Shown: piece after piece, positions 53,283 through 61,566 of the stretch | How the letters are laid out: every line of letters begins with the position of its first letter | How positions within the stretch are numbered: position 1 is the first letter of the stretch | Assembly (NCBI RefSeq): GCF_000711235.1 | Contig: NZ_JOMI01000004.1 | Coordinates: 186,001-250,000 of the forward strand | DNA from: Prevotella sp. 10(H) | GTDB lineage: Bacteria; Bacteroidota; Bacteroidia; Bacteroidales; Dysgonomonadaceae | Direction: 5' to 3' | Length of the DNA: 64,000 nucleotides | Position numbers and translations under genes: made by a program | Notes under the pieces: generated by a model | What the model was told of the DNA's origin: nothing | What the model saw: only the letters and a program-made list of their open reading frames with translations | Database searches by the model: none

Positions 53283-54284
53283 CTATTCTTTCCCCGGTAT
53301 TACAATATTTGCTTGCAGAGTTACATACTCCACAACTCTGTATTTCGGGTTCTCAATATATTTGAATAAAATATCTAAGGTTCTTTCGCCCAATTCCTTG
53401 ACGGGCTGAGCTATACATGTAATGTCTATATCTGCAAAAATATATTCGTCAGGATTGTCTATGCTGACATATTTAAGTTTCTTGTAATCTACATAGTCCT
53501 GTAATGCTATCAATGATTGAACACCTACCCTGTTGGTAGCAAACACCACAGAATCTATATCATTATCGATTAAGGTTTTTATAGCACGCTTTACATTCTC
53601 TTCAAAATTTTCAAAACTCACCGAACAAACTAGGTTACTATCTATCGGCAAACCTCTCATCTTTAAGGCCTTTTCATATCCTTCGTATCTTTTCTTTATA
53701 TTCGGCAAATTAATATTATACGCCATAAAGCCGATACGTTTGCATCCGCGATCGAGAAGTATATTCGTTAATTCGAAAGATGCACCTACATTATCTATCT
53801 GAATAGAGCTCACTGGTAGTCCTTCGATTCCTCTATCTACCAATACTAAAGGCACTTTACGCTTGACCAGTTCCATTATAGAACCTTCACTATCCTGAGG
53901 TGGCACAACGATTATACCGTCCACATTCTTTTCTATAAAAAGATGGGTAAGCTTTTCGAATTTAATGCTTGACTCATCCGAACTGCCGAACATTACCTGA
54001 TAACCTTTATCGGCTGCGATATTCTCAATATGTCGGGCCAGTTTAGCAAAAAATGGATTTGAAATATCAGCCACAATCAGTCCTAATGTCTTTGTCTTCC
54101 CTGTTCTCAGACTTCTTGCTGCCATATTAGGCCTGTAATTCATCTCTATTGCAGCCTTACGCACTTTTTCTGCAACTTCCTTACCTATACGGGAATCTTT
54201 ATCTTTCTCGTTTAAGACCAAGGAAACTGTGGCGCTGGACACCCCTAATTTTTCTGCAATATCTTTTATAGAAACTCTGGCCAT
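53283..54284 (-). CDS. LacI-family transcriptional regulator of the D-arabinan locus
   Basis: A 333-residue regulator. The N-terminal HTH is textbook (ARVSIKDIAEKLGVSSATVS, LVLNEKD) with the hinge helix NYRPNMAARSLRTGKTKTLG. The remaining ~270 residues are a periplasmic-binding-type effector domain (LIVADISNPFFAKLARHIEN, VDGIIVVPPQDSE, KLKYVSIDNPDEYIFADIDI). LacI control of a PUL is less usual in Bacteroidetes than hybrid sensors or ECF sigma/anti-sigma pairs. Its effector would be a cytoplasmic sugar such as D-arabinose or D-ribulose, inferred from the isomerase/kinase genes. The gene has a canonical promoter carrying two candidate operators, suggesting autoregulation. It is first in the operon with fucP and a GH172 gene. 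Confidence 0.93.
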   Translation of the reverse strand: MARVSIKDIAEKLGVSSATVSLVLNEKDKDSRIGKEVAEKVRKAAIEMNYRPNMAARSLRTGKTKTLGLIVADISNPFFAKLARHIENIAADKGYQVMFGSSDESSIKFEKLTHLFIEKNVDGIIVVPPQDSEGSIMELVKRKVPLVLVDRGIEGLPVSSIQIDNVGASFELTNILLDRGCKRIGFMAYNINLPNIKKRYEGYEKALKMRGLPIDSNLVCSVSFENFEENVKRAIKTLIDNDIDSVVFATNRVGVQSLIALQDYVDYKKLKYVSIDNPDEYIFADIDITCIAQPVKELGERTLDILFKYIENPKYRVVEYVTLQANIVIPGKE

Positions 54285-54308
54285 TCGAATAGAAATGTAT
54301 GCTTAAAT

Positions 54309-54365
54309 AATACGATTTATTCTTAACAATAGTGCAAATATAATTCAATTAATCGTTTTAGCAAA
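54309..54365 (-). promoter_or_regulatory. Promoter of lacI with two operator candidates
   Basis: On the minus strand, TTTG (54362-54365) and TATATTTG (54335-54342) are separated by exactly 19 nt. CG-centred sites TTAATCGTTTTA (54349-54360) and AATACGATTTATTC (54309-54322) lie between the two boxes and near the start of transcription, consistent with self-repression. Confidence 0.7.
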
Positions 54366-54495
54366 TTTTTTCCGGAATTTTTGAAAAAAAAATTTTCAAT
54401 CATATTTGTGATAGCAAAGATTGATCTTTTGAATGGAAATATGAATAAAAGTTTCAATAAATTACAGATGAATGACAAATAAAGAAATTATAGTA

Positions 54496-57228
54496 TTAAT
54501 ATATTTCCGAAGGATTTTTATGGAAAAACTCCTTAAAACATTTCGTGAAGTACGAAGGAGATGTGAAACCTACTTCATAAGCGACCTCCGACACAGTCTT
54601 TCCGGATTTCAATATTTCTATAGACCTGTTTAGCCTTATGGTCCTGATAAATTCATTCGGACCTTGATTGGTTATCGCTTTCATCTTTCTGTAGAACTGC
54701 GCTCTTGAAAATCCGAATTCGCTGCTGATATCTTCTACATTTAAGTTAGTATCTGAAATTCGTTCCAAAACATAATTTCTGAATTTCAGAATAAGTTCAT
54801 CGTCTAGTCGGCTAATATTTAGTACATTCTGATTTTGAAAGAAAGCATTCTCCGTTAAAGACTTTCTGATTTTTTGTCTGTTCTCGAGCATCTTCTGTAT
54901 TCTTACCTCTAATATCTGAGGGTTAAAAGGTTTAGAGATGTACGCATCAGCACCGCTCTCAAAGCCCTTTATACGTTGTTCGTCCAAGGAACAGGCTGTT
55001 AATAATACGATAGGTATATGGCAAACGCGAATATCTTCTTTTATTTTAGTACACAATTCCACTCCGTCTATTTTCGGCATCATCACATCACTGATAATGA
55101 TATCGATATTGTTTTCGTACGCCAGATGTAATCCCTCCTCTCCGTCAGAAGCCTCTATTATATGATATTTATTCCTAAAAATAGAGCGTATATAGAAACG
55201 AATTTCCTCGTTATCATCTACTATGAGCATAGTATATTTATCGTCCGTCTCGTTATCGAATCCGGAATCATCAATTTCAAAATCTTTATCGTGTAAAAAA
55301 ATCTCATATGAAACTATCCTGTCCTCAACTTTATTTACAGATTCTTGCGGCTTAATATAAGGTATCTTGACAATAAAAGTCGTAAGGTTATTTTTGCTCA
55401 CAGCAGCGATACTGCCACCGTGCAATTCGACTAGTGCTTTGACCAATGCCAGTCCGATGCCGGAACCTGTAACATGAGACTCAACTCTGTAAAACCGTTC
55501 GAATATATTATTAATATCATCGTCCGATAATCCATTTCCTGTATTGGAGATTGTAATCTGAATAAAATCCTGCTCATCTTCGATTATTTTGGAAAGACCG
55601 ACATAAATATTCCCTCCTTTTTCTGTAAACTTAAATGCATTGGATAGTAAATTGAAATAGATTCGTTCCATTTTTTCGAGGTCGAACATGAATGTAAAAT
55701 ATGAATCATCTGTTTTATAGTGAAACCTGATCTTATTTTTCTGTGTAAGTTGTAAAAAAAGCAAGTTCCAGTCTTTGAGACAATCATCAATATCGTTAGA
55801 AGTAAGGTTCAGCTTTACATTATACGTTTCTATTCTCCTGAATTCTATTATCTGATTAACCAGACGCAAAAGTACTTCAACATTTTTCTTTATTATTTTC
55901 AACCATTTATAGTTCTCATTCTGGGGCTCAGTAGTTTCTAACAATACATCTATTGGTCCCGATATGAGAGTGAGCGGAGTTCGGAAATCATGCGAAACAT
56001 CGGTAAAAAAAGCTAATTTAGCATGTGTGGCCTCTTCCAGTTGCTTTGACAATGCTAATAGTTGCAATTGGTTTGTTTCCAGTTCATTCTTTTGCTTTAT
56101 TATTTCCAGATTACTTTCATGAAGTCTATTGTTCAGCTTCTTCTTTATGTGATAAGCCCGGAATAAGCCGATAAGCAGTATGCAAAACAAAATAGCCAAC
56201 ACACTGATAAGATACATAATATTGCGCTGAGCAACGTATCTCTCCAACTGCTTATTAATCCGCTGGTTCAATAGCAATATTTTATTCTGTTGTTCAACAA
56301 TCTGGTCGGTCTGTAATTTCAATATTTTGGCATTTGTTTTATCTATTACCGAAGTAGCCAATATATTTTCCTTTCTGAAATATCTTTTCTCCAGAATGTC
56401 TGTAGCCAGTTGAATTGTTTTATCTCCCCCTGTAGGATAAAGAAAGGTAGCTTCCAGTTTATTATCCAATACCATATCGATACCTTCTCCGGGACCGGGA
56501 AGACCGTCTATTCCTATAAAGTAAATATCTTTTGCCCTGTTTACTTTCGTCGCTTCTTCATAAGCGCCTTTCGCCATACGGTCGTTATGGACAAAAACCA
56601 AATCTATTTTATCATGGGCACTTAGAGCTTTACGCATCTGAACACCGCCTTCGTCTCTAAACCAACCGGCATCACCTTCAAAAACTATATTCATTTCAGG
56701 ATACTGCTGTAACACATCATAGAAACCCCGGTGCCTTTCTATGGCAGGACTTGAGCCCGTCAATCCTTTTATCTCTACAATATTCCCTTTTCCATTCAAC
56801 AAAATCACTGCATAACGTCCTACTTCCGCTCCAATCTGATAATTATCTGCTCCGATAAAGGCTGAAAATTTATCGGAATCTATTTTCCGGTCAACCAAAA
56901 TTACAGGTATGCCACTCTCATAAATTTCCTCTATTAAAGGAGTCATTGGTGCTATCTCATTAGGGGTTAAAATCAGCAAATCGACTTTCTGATCGATCAG
57001 ATATTTTATATCCGCTATTTGTTTTTCCGTATCATCGTTTGAGGAAAGTATGATGAGATCGATTTTCTGAGAAAGAGCCGCTTCATTTTGCATCTCCATA
57101 TTCATTTTATCGCGCCATTCATCTACGCTGCATTGCGACACGCCAATCACATATCTATTTCTTTCTGTACATGATGACGAACAGAAGGTTAACAAAATAA
57201 AGAATATGGCAGATATTAGAAATTTCAT
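54496..57228 (-). CDS. Hybrid two-component regulator with periplasmic sugar-binding sensor (BT1754-like)
   Basis: A 910-residue HTCS of the second type. After the signal (ISAIFFILLTFCSS) residues about 27-310 are a type I periplasmic-binding domain (YVIGVSQCSVDEWRDKMNME, LIDQKVDLLILTPNEIAPMT, IPVILVDRKIDSDKFSAFIG, VHNDRMAKGAYEEA, FIGIDGLPGPGEGIDMVLDN). A coiled linker and one membrane segment (about 340-360) follow, then HisKA (FFTDVSHDFRTPLTLISGPI), HATPase (VTGSGIGLALVKALVELHGG), a receiver (DIIISDVMMPKIDGVELCTK) and an AraC-type HTH. This architecture is that of Bacteroides thetaiotaomicron BT1754, which binds fructose and switches on fructan use. The divergent GH32 and the fructokinase operon support the same signal here. 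Confidence 0.94.
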   Translation of the reverse strand: MKFLISAIFFILLTFCSSSCTERNRYVIGVSQCSVDEWRDKMNMEMQNEAALSQKIDLIILSSNDDTEKQIADIKYLIDQKVDLLILTPNEIAPMTPLIEEIYESGIPVILVDRKIDSDKFSAFIGADNYQIGAEVGRYAVILLNGKGNIVEIKGLTGSSPAIERHRGFYDVLQQYPEMNIVFEGDAGWFRDEGGVQMRKALSAHDKIDLVFVHNDRMAKGAYEEATKVNRAKDIYFIGIDGLPGPGEGIDMVLDNKLEATFLYPTGGDKTIQLATDILEKRYFRKENILATSVIDKTNAKILKLQTDQIVEQQNKILLLNQRINKQLERYVAQRNIMYLISVLAILFCILLIGLFRAYHIKKKLNNRLHESNLEIIKQKNELETNQLQLLALSKQLEEATHAKLAFFTDVSHDFRTPLTLISGPIDVLLETTEPQNENYKWLKIIKKNVEVLLRLVNQIIEFRRIETYNVKLNLTSNDIDDCLKDWNLLFLQLTQKNKIRFHYKTDDSYFTFMFDLEKMERIYFNLLSNAFKFTEKGGNIYVGLSKIIEDEQDFIQITISNTGNGLSDDDINNIFERFYRVESHVTGSGIGLALVKALVELHGGSIAAVSKNNLTTFIVKIPYIKPQESVNKVEDRIVSYEIFLHDKDFEIDDSGFDNETDDKYTMLIVDDNEEIRFYIRSIFRNKYHIIEASDGEEGLHLAYENNIDIIISDVMMPKIDGVELCTKIKEDIRVCHIPIVLLTACSLDEQRIKGFESGADAYISKPFNPQILEVRIQKMLENRQKIRKSLTENAFFQNQNVLNISRLDDELILKFRNYVLERISDTNLNVEDISSEFGFSRAQFYRKMKAITNQGPNEFIRTIRLNRSIEILKSGKTVSEVAYEVGFTSPSYFTKCFKEFFHKNPSEIY

Positions 57229-57250
57229 TTTTGCGCTTTTCCAGACTATA

Positions 57251-57258
57251 CAAATATA
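57251..57258 (-). promoter_or_regulatory. -7 promoter box of the fructan sensor gene
   Basis: The minus strand reads TATATTTG, an exact TAnnTTTG match, 22 nt before the ATG. The implied leader is very short. No -33 TTTG at the right distance. Confidence 0.5.
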
Positions 57259-57362
57259 GCACTCCGTTTTGATTTTTTTATTTAAGGAATTATATATAAA
57301 AAGCGGGACTAATATGTAATTAATTATGCATAAATCATTTATAAAAATATAAAAATAAATGA

Positions 57363-57395
57363 TGCAACATTTTTATATGAATTTGCAACATTTTT
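57363..57395 (+). promoter_or_regulatory. Tandem direct repeat, candidate binding site of the hybrid sensor
   Basis: TGCAACATTTTT occurs at 57363-57374 and again at 57384-57395, 21 bp apart start to start, i.e. two helical turns. It lies just upstream of the GH32 promoter. AraC-type domains bind direct repeats at this spacing, so it is a good candidate operator for the divergent regulator. Confidence 0.6.
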
Positions 57396-57420
57396 TATTA
57401 ATAATGAAAAATAGATGCTT

Positions 57421-57428
57421 TATGTTTG
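57421..57428 (+). promoter_or_regulatory. -7 promoter box of the GH32 gene
   Basis: TATGTTTG matches TAnnTTTG exactly, 83 nt before the ATG at 57512. No good -33 box; the tandem repeat at 57363-57395 ends 25 nt upstream, as expected for an activated promoter. Confidence 0.55.
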
Positions 57429-57511
57429 CAATATTAAAATAGTCTTCGATTATTTACAGAGAAAGATTGAACTATATTAACTTTAAATCATTTAATACTA
57501 AAATATACTAT

Positions 57512-59149
57512 ATGAAATCACTAGTATCAAAAACGCTTACGATTAGTCTTTTTCTTCTTGCAAGTTTTTCAATATCGGCAGGAGAAATAAAAATCAAAAT
57601 CAACAAAAAATATCTGAATTTCCCTGTATCTCATAAAGAGGACAGGCAAAGAATGATATTCAAAACAGATGGAAAACCGGATTTATCTGTAGTGATACGA
57701 CTAGCTCCCGAGGAAGCCGACTATTGGGTCTTTAAAGATGTCTCAGACCTGAAAGGAAAAACTGTTACAATAACCTATAACGGAAGTGATAAAGCCCTCA
57801 ACAGAATATATCAGGATGATATAATAGCAGGACAAGACAGCCTGTATAAGGAAAAGAATCGCCCGCAATTTCATTTCACCACACGTCGTGGTTGGATAAA
57901 CGACCCTAACGGACTTGTATATTATGACGGTGAATATCATCTGTTCTATCAGCACAACCCATACGAAAGAGAATGGGAGAATATGCATTGGGGACATGCT
58001 GTAAGTAAAGACCTTATCCATTGGGAAGAACTCCCGGATGCATTATATCCGGATCACTTAGGCGGCATGTTTTCCGGATCGGCTGTTATCGACTATGATA
58101 ATACCGCCGGATATAACAAAGGAAAGACTCCGGCGATGATCGCAGCTTATACTGCTGCCGGCGACAAACAGGTTCAGTGTATTGCATACAGCCTCGATAA
58201 AGGACGTACTTTTACTAAATATACAGGAAATCCTGTAATCGATTCGAAGCATATATGGAACAGTCAGGATACACGCGACCCTAAAGTGTTCTGGTACAAA
58301 CCGGGTAAACATTGGGTAATGGTATTGAATGAGCGCGACGGTCATTCGATATATACTTCTCCTAATCTTAAAGACTGGAAATATGAAAGTCATGTAACCG
58401 GATTTTGGGAGTGTCCTGAATTATTCGAACTTCCTATCGATGGAAATCCTGCTAATACAAAATGGGTAATGTATGGAGCAACGGGTACATATATGCTCGG
58501 TTCGTTTGACGGAAAAGTGTTTACTCCTGAAAAAGGAAAATATCAATACACTACCGGCTTAATATATGCGGCCCAAACTATTACTAATATGACTGATGGA
58601 CGCCGTGTGCAGATTGGCTGGGGGCGCGTAAGTCATCCGGGAATGCCTTTCAACGGGATGATGTGTTTACCTACTGAGTTGACTTTGCGCACGACAAAAG
58701 AAGGTCCGAGATTATTTAATGTTCCGGTAAAAGAAACAGAACAGCTGTTTACTCCTGCTGGCAATTGGACAAGCTTGACAACTGATAAAGCAAATGAGTT
58801 ACTGAAAGAATTCTATTCAGCCGATTGCCTGAGAATAAAAACTAAGTTTAAATTATCTCATGCTACCAGTGCCGGTTTTAACTTATTCGGGCAAAAGATT
58901 ATAGATTATGATATGAATTCTAATACAATAAACGGAAGATTTTATTCTCCTGAAGATATGACCAGTATGGAACTATCTGCTGACATATATATAGACAGAA
59001 CTACTATAGAAGTATTTATCGACGGAGGTGTATATTCATACTCTATGGGTAGAAGGCCTGATAGTAACAACAAAGAAGGTCTGCATTTCTGGGGCCATAA
59101 TATAGATATAAAGAATCTCGAGGTGTTTAAGGTAAAATCTATCTGGTAA
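57512..59149 (+). CDS. Glycoside hydrolase family 32 (fructan-degrading: levanase/inulinase/invertase)
   Basis: The frame extends to 57467, but ATG 57512 begins the signal peptide (MKSLVSKTLTISLFLLASFS), giving 545 residues. An N-terminal beta-domain (about 25-115, DUF4980-like) precedes the five-bladed propeller. The catalytic triad is complete: nucleophile Asp131 in GWINDPNG, transition-state stabiliser Asp256 in TRDPKVFW, acid/base Glu300 in FWECPELF. The C-terminal sandwich (DRTTIEVFIDGGVYSYSMGR) is the usual GH32 module. The enzyme hydrolyses beta-fructofuranosyl linkages; the choice of levan, inulin or sucrose cannot be read. It sits divergent from the fructose-type sensor gene and upstream of permease and fructokinase genes. 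A terminator follows, so it has its own transcript. Confidence 0.95.
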   Translation: MKSLVSKTLTISLFLLASFSISAGEIKIKINKKYLNFPVSHKEDRQRMIFKTDGKPDLSVVIRLAPEEADYWVFKDVSDLKGKTVTITYNGSDKALNRIYQDDIIAGQDSLYKEKNRPQFHFTTRRGWINDPNGLVYYDGEYHLFYQHNPYEREWENMHWGHAVSKDLIHWEELPDALYPDHLGGMFSGSAVIDYDNTAGYNKGKTPAMIAAYTAAGDKQVQCIAYSLDKGRTFTKYTGNPVIDSKHIWNSQDTRDPKVFWYKPGKHWVMVLNERDGHSIYTSPNLKDWKYESHVTGFWECPELFELPIDGNPANTKWVMYGATGTYMLGSFDGKVFTPEKGKYQYTTGLIYAAQTITNMTDGRRVQIGWGRVSHPGMPFNGMMCLPTELTLRTTKEGPRLFNVPVKETEQLFTPAGNWTSLTTDKANELLKEFYSADCLRIKTKFKLSHATSAGFNLFGQKIIDYDMNSNTINGRFYSPEDMTSMELSADIYIDRTTIEVFIDGGVYSYSMGRRPDSNNKEGLHFWGHNIDIKNLEVFKVKSIW

Positions 59150-59161
59150 TAAATTATTTTA

Positions 59162-59197
59162 TCCCTGCGGGCCAAATGCCTATATGACCTGCAGGGA
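59162..59197 (+). terminator. Terminator of the GH32 gene
   Basis: TCCCTGCGGG pairs with CCTGCAGGGA (10 bp, one G-U) around 16 nt, 12 nt after the GH32 stop, followed by AAATTATTCTT. Confidence 0.7.
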
Positions 59198-59323
59198 AAA
59201 TTATTCTTAAAAAAATGCCTTCAATATACTACCTTTTGTATTCAGACAAAAAATATACTCTATACCATATAATATAACAAACCTATATAAAATCTCAATT
59301 AGATTTTATTCAGACTAAATTAA

Positions 59324-60670
59324 ATGATGAATATGAATAACAAATATTTGTATTGGATTACTTTCGTTGCCGTTAATGGCGGATTGCTTTTCGGATTAAA
59401 TATGGCCGGAATTTCAGGAGCGAACGACCTGATTGCCGATGAATTTAGTTTAAGCGTCACTAAATTAGGAACTGTAGCCAGCTTCCTTATGATCGGCTGC
59501 CTGATCGGCGCACTTTTTACAGGTAGCTTTACCGATAAATACGGCCGAAAAAAAGTAATGATTGCAACCGCCGTCTTATATATAATCTCATCATTAGGCT
59601 GTGCTTTTGCAACGGGTTTTACAATGCTGACTATTTTCCGGGTACTCTCGGGTTTAGCTGTGGGTGCTACTTCGGTAGTGGGACCAATGTATATATCAGA
59701 GATATCGCCTGCTAATAAGAGAGGAACCTTGGTCTCGTTCAATCAGTTTGCTATTACTATAGGTATATTATTAGCGTATATTTTCGATTACATTCTTCTC
59801 GATCTGTCTACAGATAGTTGGCGCTACATGCTTGCCGTACCTGCAATATTTTCGGTTATATACCTGATTTTTCTGTTGGTATCTTTTCCCGAAAGTCCGC
59901 GATGGTTGTTATCTAAAGGAGATAAGAAAAATGCTCTGAATATATTAAACAGAATAAATGGGAACGCCGATGCATCTGATGAGATAAAAGAAATGGAAGA
60001 GTCCCTCAGTACCGAAAAACAAAAAGAGAAAACATCTCTCGGCGAGTTATTTAAAGGCAAAACCGGAAAGATAGTTGTTATCGGAACTTTACTGGCTGCA
60101 TTTCAGCAAATAACAGGGATAAATGCTGTTATCATCTTCGCCCCCGATATATTTAAGGCTGCAGGTGTGGGCGGCGACACGGCATTATTACAGTCTATGT
60201 TGGTAGGATTAGTAAATGTATTGATGACAATCGTTGCACTTTGGCTTATTGACCGTAAAGGACGTAAGACTTTGTTGCTCTGGGGAGCCGTAGGTATGTT
60301 GTTTGCATTGGCTTACCTGACTTTCGCGTTTGGAGGAGAAACCCAGGATAGCACGGGTGTTCTGCTCGCTTTGCTTGTATATATTTCATTTTTTGCTGCA
60401 TCATATGCACCGGTAATGTGGGTTATTATATCCGAAATTTATCCCGTTAAAATTAAAGGAACGGCTATGTCTTTTTCTACGGCCGTAAGCTGGGGTTGCA
60501 CTTTCCTGACTGTTTATTTTGCACCTATTATCCGTTCAGAATTAGGTGATGAATGTCTTTTCGCCATTTTCGGAGGCTTTACTTTATTAGCGTTCATATT
60601 TGTTAAAATATGGATACCTGAAACTAAAGGTAAAACATTGGAGCAAATAGAAAAGGAACTTAAACTATAA
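59324..60670 (+). CDS. Sugar-porter family MFS permease, probable fructose importer
   Basis: A 448-residue inner-membrane permease with 12 predicted segments and all sugar-porter (XylE/GLUT-like) signatures: GSFTDKYGRKKVMI, the LVSFPESPRWLLSKGDKKNA loop, FQQITGINAVIIFAPDIFKA, LIDRKGRKTLLLWG and PETKGKTLEQIE. ATG codons at 59324, 59327 and 59333 are all possible starts. It belongs to a different MFS family from the FucP-type permease of the other locus. The fructokinase gene follows after 11 nt, so fructose import with later phosphorylation is likely. It lies 174 nt after GH32, beyond a terminator, so it must have its own promoter; an imperfect box (TACCTTTTG) lies about 90 nt upstream. Confidence 0.9.
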   Translation: MMNMNNKYLYWITFVAVNGGLLFGLNMAGISGANDLIADEFSLSVTKLGTVASFLMIGCLIGALFTGSFTDKYGRKKVMIATAVLYIISSLGCAFATGFTMLTIFRVLSGLAVGATSVVGPMYISEISPANKRGTLVSFNQFAITIGILLAYIFDYILLDLSTDSWRYMLAVPAIFSVIYLIFLLVSFPESPRWLLSKGDKKNALNILNRINGNADASDEIKEMEESLSTEKQKEKTSLGELFKGKTGKIVVIGTLLAAFQQITGINAVIIFAPDIFKAAGVGGDTALLQSMLVGLVNVLMTIVALWLIDRKGRKTLLLWGAVGMLFALAYLTFAFGGETQDSTGVLLALLVYISFFAASYAPVMWVIISEIYPVKIKGTAMSFSTAVSWGCTFLTVYFAPIIRSELGDECLFAIFGGFTLLAFIFVKIWIPETKGKTLEQIEKELKL

Positions 60671-60681
60671 AACAAATCTTA

Positions 60682-61536
60682 ATGATAAAAATAGTAGGGA
60701 TAGGAGAATTACTATGGGATTTACTCCCAGATGGTAAAAAAGCAGGAGGAGCACCGGTTAACTTTGCCTTTCATGCATCACAATCGGGAGCGGATGGATA
60801 TGCCATAAGTGCCATAGGAGATGATGCATTAGGCGAAGAATTGCTTCAGGAATTAAACAACAATAAAATAAAATACCTGATAGAGAAAGCTGATTATCCG
60901 ACAGGTACAGTGCAGGTAGATTTAAAAAACGGAATACCGCAATATACAATAAACGAACATGTAGCATGGGACTATATTCCACTGACAGAGGATATGAAAC
61001 AATTAGTATCCGAGGCAGATGCTATATGTTTCGGTACACTGGCACAGCGCAGTGAAGTATCAAGGAATACAACTGTAGAACTTCTCAAAATGACCAAGCC
61101 CGACGCCTATAGATTATATGATATTAATCTGCGTCAACACTTCTACTCAAAAGAACTGATTGTAAAATCTCTTACGTATGCCAATGCTTTTAAAATAAAT
61201 GACGAAGAAATAGAAATATTAAAAGATATATTTTCTATTGAAATGGAAAATGAGCACGTTTGTTATTGGCTCATTTCTCAATTTGACCTTAAACTTGTAA
61301 TTCTTACCGCAGGAGAATCATACAGCATAATATATACACCGGATGAATCATCGATGATAGAAACACCTAAAGTTAATGTTGCCGATACAGTAGGAGCAGG
61401 CGATTGCTTTTCAGGAGTATTAATAGCTTCTTTACTATCCGGGAATAGTTTAAAAGAATCACATAAAAAGGCTGTAAAAGCTGCCGCTCATGTCTGCTCA
61501 CATCCGGGGGCTTGGATTCCTCATCCAAAAGAGTAA
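60682..61536 (+). CDS. PfkB-family fructokinase
   Basis: A 284-residue carbohydrate kinase of the ribokinase fold. The N-terminal glycine motif is VGIGELLWDLLPDGKKAGGA followed by PVNFAFHASQSGAD, and the C-terminal anion-hole and base motif is VADTVGAGDCFSGVLIASLL with the catalytic Asp. The N-terminus (GELLWDLLP, GGAPVNFA) is that of bacterial fructokinases rather than ribokinases or KdgK. It would make fructose 6-phosphate for glycolysis. Placed 11 nt after the permease gene and 30 nt before the GH172 gene, it is in the same operon. Its length is slightly under the usual 295-320. Confidence 0.9.
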   Translation: MIKIVGIGELLWDLLPDGKKAGGAPVNFAFHASQSGADGYAISAIGDDALGEELLQELNNNKIKYLIEKADYPTGTVQVDLKNGIPQYTINEHVAWDYIPLTEDMKQLVSEADAICFGTLAQRSEVSRNTTVELLKMTKPDAYRLYDINLRQHFYSKELIVKSLTYANAFKINDEEIEILKDIFSIEMENEHVCYWLISQFDLKLVILTAGESYSIIYTPDESSMIETPKVNVADTVGAGDCFSGVLIASLLSGNSLKESHKKAVKAAAHVCSHPGAWIPHPKE

Positions 61537-61566
61537 TTAATATCTGCTACTTTAAATCTAACATAT

